From Bacteroidota bacterium (lineage in GTDB: Bacteria > Bacteroidota > Ignavibacteria > Ignavibacteriales > Ignavibacteriaceae): a stretch of DNA of 64,000 nucleotides. The first letter of the stretch is position 1. Each line of letters starts with the position of its first letter. The stretch spans positions 88,073-152,072 of the forward strand of contig JADFLR010000008.1 of NCBI GenBank assembly GCA_022564295.1, written 5' to 3'. A model generated the notes under the pieces. That model ran no database searches. It was not told the origin of the DNA and saw nothing but the letters and a program-made list of their open reading frames with translations. This document shows positions 56,430 through 64,000 of the stretch, piece after piece. Made by a program: the position numbers and the translations under genes.

Positions 56430-57098
56430 ATGTCGAGTGGAGCTTCGAATTTTGTAGGATCAGTAGACGGCGTTTTTTTACTTTCTATTATTATATCGGT
56501 TTTCTTTCTTGTTTTAATTACTACAATGATGATTTATTTTGTCATCAAATATAGCAGGAAAAGAAATCCGAAAGCAGTAAATGTGCACAGTAATACCTTA
56601 CTGGAGGTAACATGGACAATCATACCTTTGATACTTGTATTAATTTTGTTTTGGTATGGTTGGGTCGGCTACAAAGAAATGGTAGATATTCCCGAGGATG
56701 CGATGACTGTAGAAGTTACTGCACAAATGTGGCTATGGAAGTTCAAATATGAAACAGGAAAAGTAACGGATTCATTATATGTTCCTGTAAAGAAAGCGGT
56801 TAAATTGATATTAACTTCCAACGATGTTAATCACGCTTTTTTTATTCCAGCCTTCAGAGTTAAAAAAGATGTTTATCCCGGCACCAAAAGAACAATATGG
56901 TTTATAGCGAATGATGTTGGCGAGTATGATATAGCTTGTGCCGAGTACTGTGGTTTAAATCATTCCTACATGTATTCAAAAATATTTGTGATGCCCGAAG
57001 CTGAATTTAAAAACTGGTTGAATGCTGTAAGTGATGAAGACCCTAAATTGTTAGAAGAGTTAACCGGCGGCGATGAATACAATTCAGAAAATCAATGA
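56430..57098 (+). CDS. coxB: cytochrome c oxidase subunit II (CuA)
   Basis: This 222-residue protein has two membrane helices and a cupredoxin domain with a complete CuA site: a first His in NDVNHAFFIPAF, then Cys170, Cys174, His178 and Met181 in CAEYCGLNHSYM. No haem c domain is fused to it, unlike many caa3 enzymes; the neighbouring cytochromes probably donate electrons. It is placed fourth after coxA, coxC and coxD instead of first. Confidence 0.93.
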   Translation: MSSGASNFVGSVDGVFLLSIIISVFFLVLITTMMIYFVIKYSRKRNPKAVNVHSNTLLEVTWTIIPLILVLILFWYGWVGYKEMVDIPEDAMTVEVTAQMWLWKFKYETGKVTDSLYVPVKKAVKLILTSNDVNHAFFIPAFRVKKDVYPGTKRTIWFIANDVGEYDIACAEYCGLNHSYMYSKIFVMPEAEFKNWLNAVSDEDPKLLEELTGGDEYNSENQ

Positions 57099-57125
57099 AA
57101 CAAAAAATTAATTGCTTGGTTCACG

Positions 57126-57989
57126 TTGAAAGATAAACTTAAAATATTAGCTGACCTTACAAAAATAAAAATCACGATATTTGTAATGTTAACAACGGCT
57201 GTAGGGTTTGTTGCAGCAGCAGGTAAACTAACTTCCGTTTTTGTTGGAGTTTGTTTCGGATTATTGTTATTAGCCTGTGGTTCGGCAGTTATAAATCATA
57301 TACAGGAACGACGAACGGATGCTTTGATGAAGAGAACAAAGAACAGACCAATACCATCGGGTAAAATATCTGTTAAATCGGCAGTAATATTATCGGCTGT
57401 TTTACTCATATTCGGTTCTGCTTTACTTTATTATAACGGCGGCAAATTAGCATTGGGCTTAGCTGTATTAAACCTGTTGTGGTACAATGGATTTTATACA
57501 CCGCTTAAGAGAGTAAGCTCTTTAGCAATACTGCCAGGGGCTTTAGTTGGGGCAATACCACCGGCAGTTGGATGGGTAGCTGCAGGAGGATATATTTTTG
57601 ATAAAGAGATCATTATTATTTCTTTCTTCTTCTTTATATGGCAGGTTCCTCACTTTTGGCTATTGCTTATGTCACTAGATCAGGAATACAAGAAAGCAGG
57701 TTTTCCAACAATAACAAAATATTTTAGCCGCGATCAGCTATCAAGGATTATTTTTATATGGATGGTTGCAACTGTTGTTACTGGACTTTTAATACCGTTT
57801 TTCAACGTCGTTGATTTTTCATTTGTTTATTACTCGCTTTTTATCGGCGGGGCCTGGTTAACCTGGAATGCAGCAAAACTATTGAGCCGCCAGGTAGAAA
57901 ATATTTCATTCAAATTTGCTTTTAGAGATATAAACTTATTTGCTTTGCTGGTAGTCGTTGTAATATCAATTGATAAACTAATTATCTAA
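57126..57989 (+). CDS. ctaB: protohaem IX farnesyltransferase
   Basis: This 287-residue UbiA-family prenyltransferase of about nine helices makes haem O for the oxidase. The first Asp-rich motif, NHIQERRTDALMKRTKNRP, and the second, SLDQEYKKAGFPT, are intact. It starts with TTG. The haem A synthase gene (ctaA) is not in the window, so haem type beyond O is not settled here. Confidence 0.93.
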   Translation: MKDKLKILADLTKIKITIFVMLTTAVGFVAAAGKLTSVFVGVCFGLLLLACGSAVINHIQERRTDALMKRTKNRPIPSGKISVKSAVILSAVLLIFGSALLYYNGGKLALGLAVLNLLWYNGFYTPLKRVSSLAILPGALVGAIPPAVGWVAAGGYIFDKEIIIISFFFFIWQVPHFWLLLMSLDQEYKKAGFPTITKYFSRDQLSRIIFIWMVATVVTGLLIPFFNVVDFSFVYYSLFIGGAWLTWNAAKLLSRQVENISFKFAFRDINLFALLVVVVISIDKLII

Positions 57990-58010
57990 ATCTTGATTAT
58001 GAGAATATAA

Positions 58011-59282
58011 ATGGAGTTTTTGAAAGACATAGCTTTACCTCAATCCGCTGAACATATTCAGTTGCTGCACTATATGCTTATCCTGATTTTATTTTTATTT
58101 ATTCCATTTGTCAGTGCAATATTTGGCGGAACGGTTTTATCTGTTTTTTACAAAAAGAAAGAAAAAATTGATCTTGATGAAAATTGCAGAAAGTTTTCTC
58201 AAGATATAATTGAATTAGTTACAGTAAATAAAAAAGCTGGATTTATATTAGGGCTTGTACCTCTTTTAACTGCAATATTAATATTCTCTCAATTATTTCA
58301 GTCTAGCGAAAATTCAAATTTAGTATATCTCGGAATATCTTTTTTACTTTTCGTTATTGCATTTAACTTTATTTACGATTATCGAAATTCCTTTAATTAT
58401 TTGAACAATGTTGACCTGAATTCAGGTAAAATTGGAGTTGTTTTCCTTTTCTTCGCTCTTTGGTTTTTCTCAGCCGGAATGTCGGTCGCAGTATTTTATG
58501 ATAATTGGAAACCGGAAGGAATATTTAGTTCTCTTTTTAGTTCAATTGTTATAATCAGGTTTTTATTCCTATTAGTTTCCGCATTTGCAATAACCGGTGG
58601 GGCAATACTGTTCGGATTGTTTTATCTCGATGGCGGAAAAGCAAATCTTGATAAAAATTACGGTGAGTTTGCAAAATGGAAAGCATTAAAAATTACTTTT
58701 ACAGCAACTATTCTGTTACCATTACTTTTTTTCGCTAACCTGGTAATTATCCCGGGTTCATCATTATCAGGCGGAGTATTTGCATATATAATTATCGGAT
58801 TATTTTTACTCTTCCTCGCTTATAATTTTTTGTATGTGATATTTGTTAGGTTCAGCAGCAAATTTACAGCGTTATTATTTTTCAGTTTACTCTTTATGGT
58901 TCTTACCATAATAATTAGTGATCAGTTGGTTATAAGTAATTCTACTAAAGTTTCTTCGGCAATTCTTGCTGTTCACTACGAAGAGTTATTAGCAGATCTG
59001 AAAGGAGAAGGCGGTCCGGTGGAATTAAGCGGGGAAGAAATATATCAGATTAGATGTGTTGCCTGCCATAAATTTGATGTAAAACTTGTTGGTCCGCCGC
59101 ATAACGAAGTAGTACCAAAATATTTTGGTAACGAAAATCAGTTAACAGCATATATTAGAAATCCTTCTAAAATCGATCCGAATTATCCTCCTATGCCTAA
59201 TCCTGGATTAAGACCTAGGGAGGCTAAAGCAGTTGCAGAGTATGTTCTCGAGCAAGTAAAGAAGAATGTTGAGAAGCAATAA
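58011..59282 (+). CDS. eight-helix membrane protein with C-terminal cytochrome c domain
   Basis: This 423-residue protein has about eight predicted membrane helices, followed by a haem c domain with RCVACHKFD (near residue 348) and an axial Met in YPPMPNPGL. The membrane part resembles no oxidase subunit I know exactly. It is the last gene of the respiratory operon, 21 bases after ctaB. It may link quinol or a membrane redox step to the oxidase through its cytochrome. The function is inferred from position. Confidence 0.75.
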   Translation: MEFLKDIALPQSAEHIQLLHYMLILILFLFIPFVSAIFGGTVLSVFYKKKEKIDLDENCRKFSQDIIELVTVNKKAGFILGLVPLLTAILIFSQLFQSSENSNLVYLGISFLLFVIAFNFIYDYRNSFNYLNNVDLNSGKIGVVFLFFALWFFSAGMSVAVFYDNWKPEGIFSSLFSSIVIIRFLFLLVSAFAITGGAILFGLFYLDGGKANLDKNYGEFAKWKALKITFTATILLPLLFFANLVIIPGSSLSGGVFAYIIIGLFLLFLAYNFLYVIFVRFSSKFTALLFFSLLFMVLTIIISDQLVISNSTKVSSAILAVHYEELLADLKGEGGPVELSGEEIYQIRCVACHKFDVKLVGPPHNEVVPKYFGNENQLTAYIRNPSKIDPNYPPMPNPGLRPREAKAVAEYVLEQVKKNVEKQ

Positions 59283-59306
59283 AAATGAAGGATAAATTGA
59301 ATTAAA

Positions 59307-59507
59307 TTATTTTGATGAAGATCCCATCTCTTCAAATTCTTCTTTTGATATAAGTTTCATCGCTAATAGAAAGAGAGTGTCATCCTCCTTATAAATATGA
59401 CACCGTATAGTTTCCGCAATTGCTTTCCCCTGTTCATAAGCAAGTTCAAAAACAATTTCACGGGATTTTTTATCTTCTAATCTTGATCCCAATCCTAAAA
59501 AATTCAA
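59307..59507 (-). CDS. small orphan protein
   Basis: This 66-residue protein has a helical, charged sequence (LEDKKSREIVFELAYEQGKA ... LISKEEFEEMGSSS) without membrane helix or known motif. It starts with TTG and has no clear ribosome-binding site. It converges on the respiratory operon. The composition is protein-like, unlike a random antisense frame. Confidence 0.45.
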   Translation of the reverse strand: MNFLGLGSRLEDKKSREIVFELAYEQGKAIAETIRCHIYKEDDTLFLLAMKLISKEEFEEMGSSSK

Positions 59508-59656
59508 TTACAAAGCGCTAAACTGAGTAACTTTATTAAGACAAGTAAAATATGCTGTCAGATACCAATTAAGCATCATTCCATAGTTAGCTGAGTCAAA
59601 CTCTAAGTTGTTGTCTGAAATAATTGCTTGGAATATTAATGAAATTTTAGGTAATA

Positions 59657-59686
59657 TTGACTAAATTAATAACTAAATCTTATACA
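59657..59686 (+). promoter_or_regulatory. promoter of the first T9SS cargo gene
   Basis: TTGACT (59657-59662), an 18-base spacer and TATACA (59681-59686). The same block reappears before the paralogous gene (62870-62899), with TTAACT and TATATA, so it is conserved between the duplicates. Confidence 0.55.
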
Positions 59687-59730
59687 TTTATCATAATCTA
59701 TTTTTAATTAATAACTTTAACGAGGATAAC

Positions 59731-62658
59731 ATGAAAAATGCTTCAATTTACTTTGCTTTTCTTAATGTTCTGATCATTTCAGCAATTTCTTTTGGACAAA
59801 CGTATAGTGGACCAGCAACAGGGAATGTAGATGGAGGTGCGGTTGTTACAACAGATGATTTTCTTTTTGTTCCAATTGGTTCTGAGTTGCCGTCCAAACC
59901 GAAAATAATAAACATTGAAGAATCGAATTTTGGGCCAATGTATTATTCTGGAGATATGGAACAATTTGATAACTACGTATATAGTGAGGACAAAAGTGCA
60001 AACAATAATGGCGGCGGAGAAATAGGATTAAATTTCGAACTTTACAGTTTCCCTGCAATGCCGATGGGCAATTCAATTCCACCCGATAATCATATGGCTG
60101 TTGGTCCAAATCATGTTATTACTACTGTAAATAGCAGATTTCATATTTATGATCGTGAATCAAACTTGTTAAAGAATATAGATGCAGATGCATGGACAAC
60201 ACCTGTTTTACCAAATCCTGGGGCGTTTGATCCACAAATTATTTATGATCATTACGAGGGAAGATGGTTTATGCTATGGGATAGTCAAGATGATGGAACT
60301 AACACAGCATTTTTTCTGATTTGCTATTCTGATGATTCTGATCCCTTAGGTACCTGGTATATGTATGCTCTGGATGCGACTTCAAACGGGAATACCACCA
60401 CAAGTACCTGGGGTGATTATCCGCAATTGGGATACGATGACCAGGCGATTTATATAATGTCCCGTCAGTTTGGATTTGCTGGGGGCTACTTCTATAATAA
60501 AATAAGAATACTTAATAAAACTGAACTTTATTCTGCCAATGCAGGACCACTCAGCTGGACAGATATCTGGAACATTAGCGATATTGGCAACTCATCAAAA
60601 CTCGACGTTATTCATCCTGTTATTTCCTACGATGCTGGTAATAATGCAGCGTATTTTTTGTGGGCTAACAGAAACGGTGCTAATTACTACGTTTTATATA
60701 CGATTTCTGACCCCATAACAAATCCGGTTTTAACTGGAGTTCAACTACCTGTTGCACAATATTTTGCAGCTCCAACTGCAAATCAGTTAGGAGGAGGCAC
60801 ACCAAGAATTGATTCGAATGGAAGCCACATTAAAACACAGCCGGTTTTAAGAGACGGAAAAATATATGCAGTACATTCAATAAGGAACTCGCTATTTGCT
60901 GGTTATGGTAGTTTAAAATATTTTACTATTAATACAAGCACGGTTACAATTGAAGAACAAGTAGAACAAGGAGCTGAGGGTTTCTTTTATATATTTCCTG
61001 ATATCACAGTTGATAAAGATCATAACTTAGCAATAACGTACAGTCGTTCAGCAGATACCGAATATATAGGAGCATACTACTCAACAAAGTTAGGTACTGA
61101 TCCACCAGGGCTTAGTCCAAGTAAGGTAATGAAGGAAGGACAGGGTAATTATGTGGTTACATTTGGAGGATCACGAAACCGTTGGGGCGATTATTTAAGT
61201 GCAGCCCTCGACCCGGTGAACCAGTATAATATATGGTTATTTTCAGAGTATGCAGCAGATGTAAATGAATGGGGAACATGGTTAACGGAAATAAGAATGC
61301 AACCATTTTCGGGTGTTAGAGCACATACACTAACTCCGGATTTAGATTTTGGAAATATTGAAGTAACTACCACTAGTGAAACCATAACAGCAATTCTTGC
61401 AAATTATGGTGATAAGGATTTAATAATAAATGATATTCCTTCTTCGTTGGGTGATTTTAGTCTGGATAATGCTCCTACATTTCCTCTAACCCTCTCAACT
61501 TATGATTCGCTATCGCTTGATTTTACGTTTAGTCCAACAGTTGCTGGTGATGCAGAAGAAAATTTTATTGTTACCAGTAATGATCCTAATTTTGAAGGAT
61601 TCACCTTGATGGCTCACGGGTATATAATCTATCCGGCACTAGATAAGGTAATGTATGCATCTTCCGGTCCTCAGAATAATGGGGAAATATTGTCTGTAAA
61701 TAAAGAGACCGGAGAAGGTACAAAGATCGGCCCTTCATCTTATAATGAAATTTTGGGACTTACGATTAGCCCGTTAAATAATGAGCTGTATGGTGTCATA
61801 TCAATCCCATCTGAATCTCAGATACTCAGGGTTAATTCTCTTGGCGGAGACTCATATTTCCTATATTCTTTAGACCTGGGAAATATGGTGGCCATTGCAT
61901 TTGATACATCAGGTACCTTATACGGTGCATTGGAATCAGGTGATATTTATTCTATTGATCTAACTAACGGAAGCTATGAATACGTTTCCACTGCCCAAAT
62001 TGAGTTGGTGGCGATTACCTTCGAGCCAATGACAAATGATTTATGGGCTACAATAAAGGGAGGATTTGGAGTTTCAAAGGATCAGATATTTAAAATTGAT
62101 TTAGCAACCGGAGATACAACCTTAGTGGGTCGGACGGGCTTAAATAATGCCACCACAAATGCTCTGTCATTTGATGAGAATGGCGTATTGTATGGTATAA
62201 AGGGAGACGGACCACAAGTGAGTGATCTATTCACAATAGATTTAAATACAGGGGAAGGAACAATTGTCGGTTCAGTAGGATTACAGGCGTTAACGGGTTT
62301 GGCATATGCAGAAACCGGAATTGTTAACGATGTGCAAGACGATGAAAGCAATAATACCATACCTACAGACTTTGCATTATCACAGAATTATCCAAACCCA
62401 TTTAACCCAAGTACATCGATTGAGTTCTCGGTTCCTGTTGGTGCTAATGTAACACTAACAATTTATAATTTGTTAGGTCAGATTGTTACAACCTTGGTAA
62501 ATGAAGAAGTTAGTGCCGGACATTACAGTACAGTCTGGAATGGTACCGATGGTAATGGATACCAGGTAAGCAGCGGAATTTATTTTTATGAGATGAAGGC
62601 TAATGGAAATAACGGAACAGCTTATTCTCAAATGAAAAAAATGGTTCTTCTGAAATAA
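59731..62658 (+). CDS. large T9SS-secreted surface protein with propeller and sorting domain
   Basis: This 975-residue protein has a signal peptide (ending ISFGQ), a large region up to about 530 of beta-propeller-like or sialidase-like strands (AVGPNHVITTVNSRFHIYDR, DPQIIYDHYEGRWFMLW), and a choice-of-anchor D/Ig-like domain (about 540-630, with FSPTVAGDAEENFIVTSNDP). A second propeller-like part (about 640-880) follows, then a type IX sorting domain (NYPNPFNPSTSIEF to the end). It should be exported and anchored by PorU/PorV. A paralog follows 286 bases downstream. No enzymatic motif was recognised. Confidence 0.8.
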   Translation: MKNASIYFAFLNVLIISAISFGQTYSGPATGNVDGGAVVTTDDFLFVPIGSELPSKPKIINIEESNFGPMYYSGDMEQFDNYVYSEDKSANNNGGGEIGLNFELYSFPAMPMGNSIPPDNHMAVGPNHVITTVNSRFHIYDRESNLLKNIDADAWTTPVLPNPGAFDPQIIYDHYEGRWFMLWDSQDDGTNTAFFLICYSDDSDPLGTWYMYALDATSNGNTTTSTWGDYPQLGYDDQAIYIMSRQFGFAGGYFYNKIRILNKTELYSANAGPLSWTDIWNISDIGNSSKLDVIHPVISYDAGNNAAYFLWANRNGANYYVLYTISDPITNPVLTGVQLPVAQYFAAPTANQLGGGTPRIDSNGSHIKTQPVLRDGKIYAVHSIRNSLFAGYGSLKYFTINTSTVTIEEQVEQGAEGFFYIFPDITVDKDHNLAITYSRSADTEYIGAYYSTKLGTDPPGLSPSKVMKEGQGNYVVTFGGSRNRWGDYLSAALDPVNQYNIWLFSEYAADVNEWGTWLTEIRMQPFSGVRAHTLTPDLDFGNIEVTTTSETITAILANYGDKDLIINDIPSSLGDFSLDNAPTFPLTLSTYDSLSLDFTFSPTVAGDAEENFIVTSNDPNFEGFTLMAHGYIIYPALDKVMYASSGPQNNGEILSVNKETGEGTKIGPSSYNEILGLTISPLNNELYGVISIPSESQILRVNSLGGDSYFLYSLDLGNMVAIAFDTSGTLYGALESGDIYSIDLTNGSYEYVSTAQIELVAITFEPMTNDLWATIKGGFGVSKDQIFKIDLATGDTTLVGRTGLNNATTNALSFDENGVLYGIKGDGPQVSDLFTIDLNTGEGTIVGSVGLQALTGLAYAETGIVNDVQDDESNNTIPTDFALSQNYPNPFNPSTSIEFSVPVGANVTLTIYNLLGQIVTTLVNEEVSAGHYSTVWNGTDGNGYQVSSGIYFYEMKANGNNGTAYSQMKKMVLLK

Positions 62659-62720
62659 CGACATTTGCCGGTCACCTTGGTTTCAATTTCTCCGAAGGTT
62701 GCAGGCAATAGGTAATTGTT

Positions 62721-62776
62721 AAGCCCCGATTTATCTGCTCACTCTATGTCTTACAGGCAGATTCGGGGCTTTTTTA
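62721..62776 (+). terminator. terminator after the T9SS cargo gene
   Basis: AAGCCCCGA (62721-62729) pairs with TCGGGGCTT (62763-62771), with an inner ATCTGC/GCAGAT extension, followed by a T tract. The stem is separated by a TTT bulge on one side. Confidence 0.88.
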
Positions 62777-62869
62777 TTATCGGTTAATGTTTATATATTA
62801 TTTCCTCTAATAAAATGAATTGTTATATTTTTTATTACTAGAATAATATTTATGAAATATTAGGTAATA

Positions 62870-62899
62870 TTAACTTCATTAATAGATAAATCTTATATA
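62870..62899 (+). promoter_or_regulatory. promoter of the second T9SS cargo gene
   Basis: TTAACT (62870-62875), an 18-base spacer and TATATA (62894-62899). The block aligns with the promoter of the upstream paralog, and the leaders also share the motif AACTTT before the GAGGATAA ribosome-binding site. Confidence 0.5.
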
Positions 62900-62944
62900 T
62901 ATATCATAAACCATTTTTAAACGATAACTTTTTTGGAGGATAAT

Positions 62945-64000
62945 ATGAAAAAGGATTTGATTTATTTTGTCTTTCTTAATGTGCTGATTATTTCAGCAAT
63001 TTCTTTTGGGCAAACTTATAGCGGACCGGCTACAGGAAGTGTTAGCAGCGGTGTTGAAGTAACTACTGATAATTTTCTTTCTCTACCAGTTGGTTCCGAA
63101 CTTCCTGAAGAAACACGAGTTTACGAATTAATGGAATCTAATCTCCCACCAATGTATTATAAAGGTGATACGCAAGTATTTGACAATTATGTTTATATAG
63201 AAGATGAAAGTGCAAACACAAGAGGTGGTGGAGAAATAGGTATTAATTTTGTACTTCACAGTTTCGAATCGATTGGACCACAGGGTGTTACCCCACCCGA
63301 TCCGGCAATGGCAGTTGGACCAAATCACGTAATCGCTGCGGTCAATCGAAGATTTCATATATACGATAGGGAGGGAAATTTATTAAAAAATATTTCCGAA
63401 TCTGCCTGGATTGCACAAGTGGTGGGCACTCCTTTTATATCAGATCCACAAGTTATTTATGATCACTATAATGGCAGATGGGTAATACTTTGGCTTACTA
63501 TAAATAATCCCATTTTTGAAGCGCCTTTTGTTATTTGTTATTCAGATGACGAAAATCCTCTTGGTACATGGTATATGTATGCTATTGGTTCAGAGTTGAA
63601 CGGTAACACTTATGCTGGTAATTGGGGTGATTATCCTAAAATAGGTTATGATGATCAAGGATTATATATAAATTCTCGCCAGTTTGCGTTTGCTGGTGGG
63701 TATAATTATAACAAGTTAAGGACTATAAACTCCTCCGATTTTTATGCTGCTGAAGGTGGACCTATATCGTGGACGGATATATGGAATATTAGATTAAATG
63801 GACAACCCATTGATGTTATTCATCCTTGCTATTCGTATGATGCTGGAGCTAATACTGCATATTTTGTATATGCTCGATCGGGAGCGGGTGCCACTAATTT
63901 TTATACTCTTTTCAGAATTTCTGATCCAATAACCAATCCGGTTTTGACCAGTGTTAGTTTACCTATTCCAAGTTATGTTAGAGCTCCAAGTGAACGGCAG
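62945..64000 (+). CDS. second T9SS cargo protein (5' part, cut by window end)
   Basis: The frame is open for 352 codons to the window end. The signal peptide and mature start (FGQTYSGPATGSVSSG) are nearly identical to those of the preceding gene, and later motifs correspond (AVGPNHVIAAVNRRFHIYDR, DPQVIYDHYNGRWVILW, WGDYPKIGYDDQ). GGAGGATAAT precedes the ATG. It is a tandem duplicate whose C-terminal sorting domain should lie beyond the window. Confidence 0.85.
   Translation, partial: MKKDLIYFVFLNVLIISAISFGQTYSGPATGSVSSGVEVTTDNFLSLPVGSELPEETRVYELMESNLPPMYYKGDTQVFDNYVYIEDESANTRGGGEIGINFVLHSFESIGPQGVTPPDPAMAVGPNHVIAAVNRRFHIYDREGNLLKNISESAWIAQVVGTPFISDPQVIYDHYNGRWVILWLTINNPIFEAPFVICYSDDENPLGTWYMYAIGSELNGNTYAGNWGDYPKIGYDDQGLYINSRQFAFAGGYNYNKLRTINSSDFYAAEGGPISWTDIWNIRLNGQPIDVIHPCYSYDAGANTAYFVYARSGAGATNFYTLFRISDPITNPVLTSVSLPIPSYVRAPSERQ

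Noticed and set aside
1..64000. CRISPR array, insertion sequence, prophage or restriction/defence genes
   Set aside because: No regularly spaced repeats, transposases, phage structural genes or defence motifs were found on either strand.

Overview
The window is about 64 kb of AT-rich, densely coded bacterial chromosome. Gene content points to the Ignavibacteria/Chlorobi branch of the Bacteroidota (FCB) group. The main evidence is a type IX secretion PorU/PorV pair, several secreted proteins ending in the NYPNPF-type C-terminal sorting domain, an alternative complex III (ACIII) plus caa3/A2-type oxidase operon, many TPR and beta-barrel envelope proteins, and an isolated bacterial microcompartment (BMC) shell gene pair. 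The assignment is inferred from family knowledge; no 16S rRNA is present. Clear -35/-10 promoters are visible (TTGA(T/C)N, 17-18 bp, TATNTT-like), and TTG start codons are common.

Layout. 1-1.2 kb: tail of an ECF sigma factor, a membrane anti-sigma-like protein and a Spy-like periplasmic protein. 1.3-2.9 kb: tRNA-Leu(GAG), a TPR protein, a terminator and a carboxymuconolactone-decarboxylase-like protein. 3-8.7 kb: a beta-barrel protein on the minus strand, then a 996-residue TPR protein and an outer-membrane receptor-like barrel. 8.8-12.4 kb: a membrane-anchored HU-SPOR fusion followed by ExbB-ExbD-TonB. 12.4-14.6 kb: a minus-strand group of three small membrane proteins and a beta-propeller protein. 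14.6-16.8 kb: a gene-poor islet bounded by a decayed tRNA-Gln copy and the intact tRNA-Gln, which share an 83%-identical promoter and 5' half. It holds several strong RNA hairpins, a STAS-domain protein and two small orphan proteins. 16.8-19 kb: tRNA-Gln(CTG), tRNA-Glu(CTC), a [2Fe-2S] thioredoxin-like ferredoxin, endonuclease III, an HD hydrolase and a peroxiredoxin. 19-31.6 kb: PorU, PorV, an M6-like protein whose zinc-binding residues are missing, a protease/beta-propeller/beta-barrel protein and a small membrane protein. 31.7-43 kb: housekeeping genes (der, CoA-disulfide-reductase-like, upp, TPR, RelA/SpoT, ruvX, tmk, S41 protease), interrupted by the BMC shell pair and a YbbR-domain protein. 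43-44.2 kb: a TauE transporter and a zinc-ribbon protein. 44.5-59.3 kb: the respiratory operon. 59.7-64 kb: two tandem paralogous genes for very large type IX-secreted proteins, the second cut by the window end.

How the genes work together. The 14.8-kb respiratory operon would pass electrons from menaquinol through ACIII (a pentahaem cytochrome, a molybdopterin-like Fe-S subunit, NrfD-like membrane subunits and haem c domains) to an A2-type haem-copper oxidase, with SCO and CtaB as assembly factors. PorU and PorV would process and shuttle the secreted proteins with sorting domains, two or three of which are encoded in this window. ExbB-ExbD-TonB would energise outer-membrane receptors such as the barrel encoded just upstream.

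The least ordinary parts are the tRNA-Gln duplication islet with its structured non-coding DNA, the BMC shell pair whose second protein ends in a Rho-N/SAP-like helical extension, the inactivated M6 protein beside PorU/PorV, the HU-SPOR fusion, the ActD-ActE fusion, and a 57-residue protein between actA and actB. I do not see CRISPR arrays, insertion sequences, prophage genes or a recognisable defence system.
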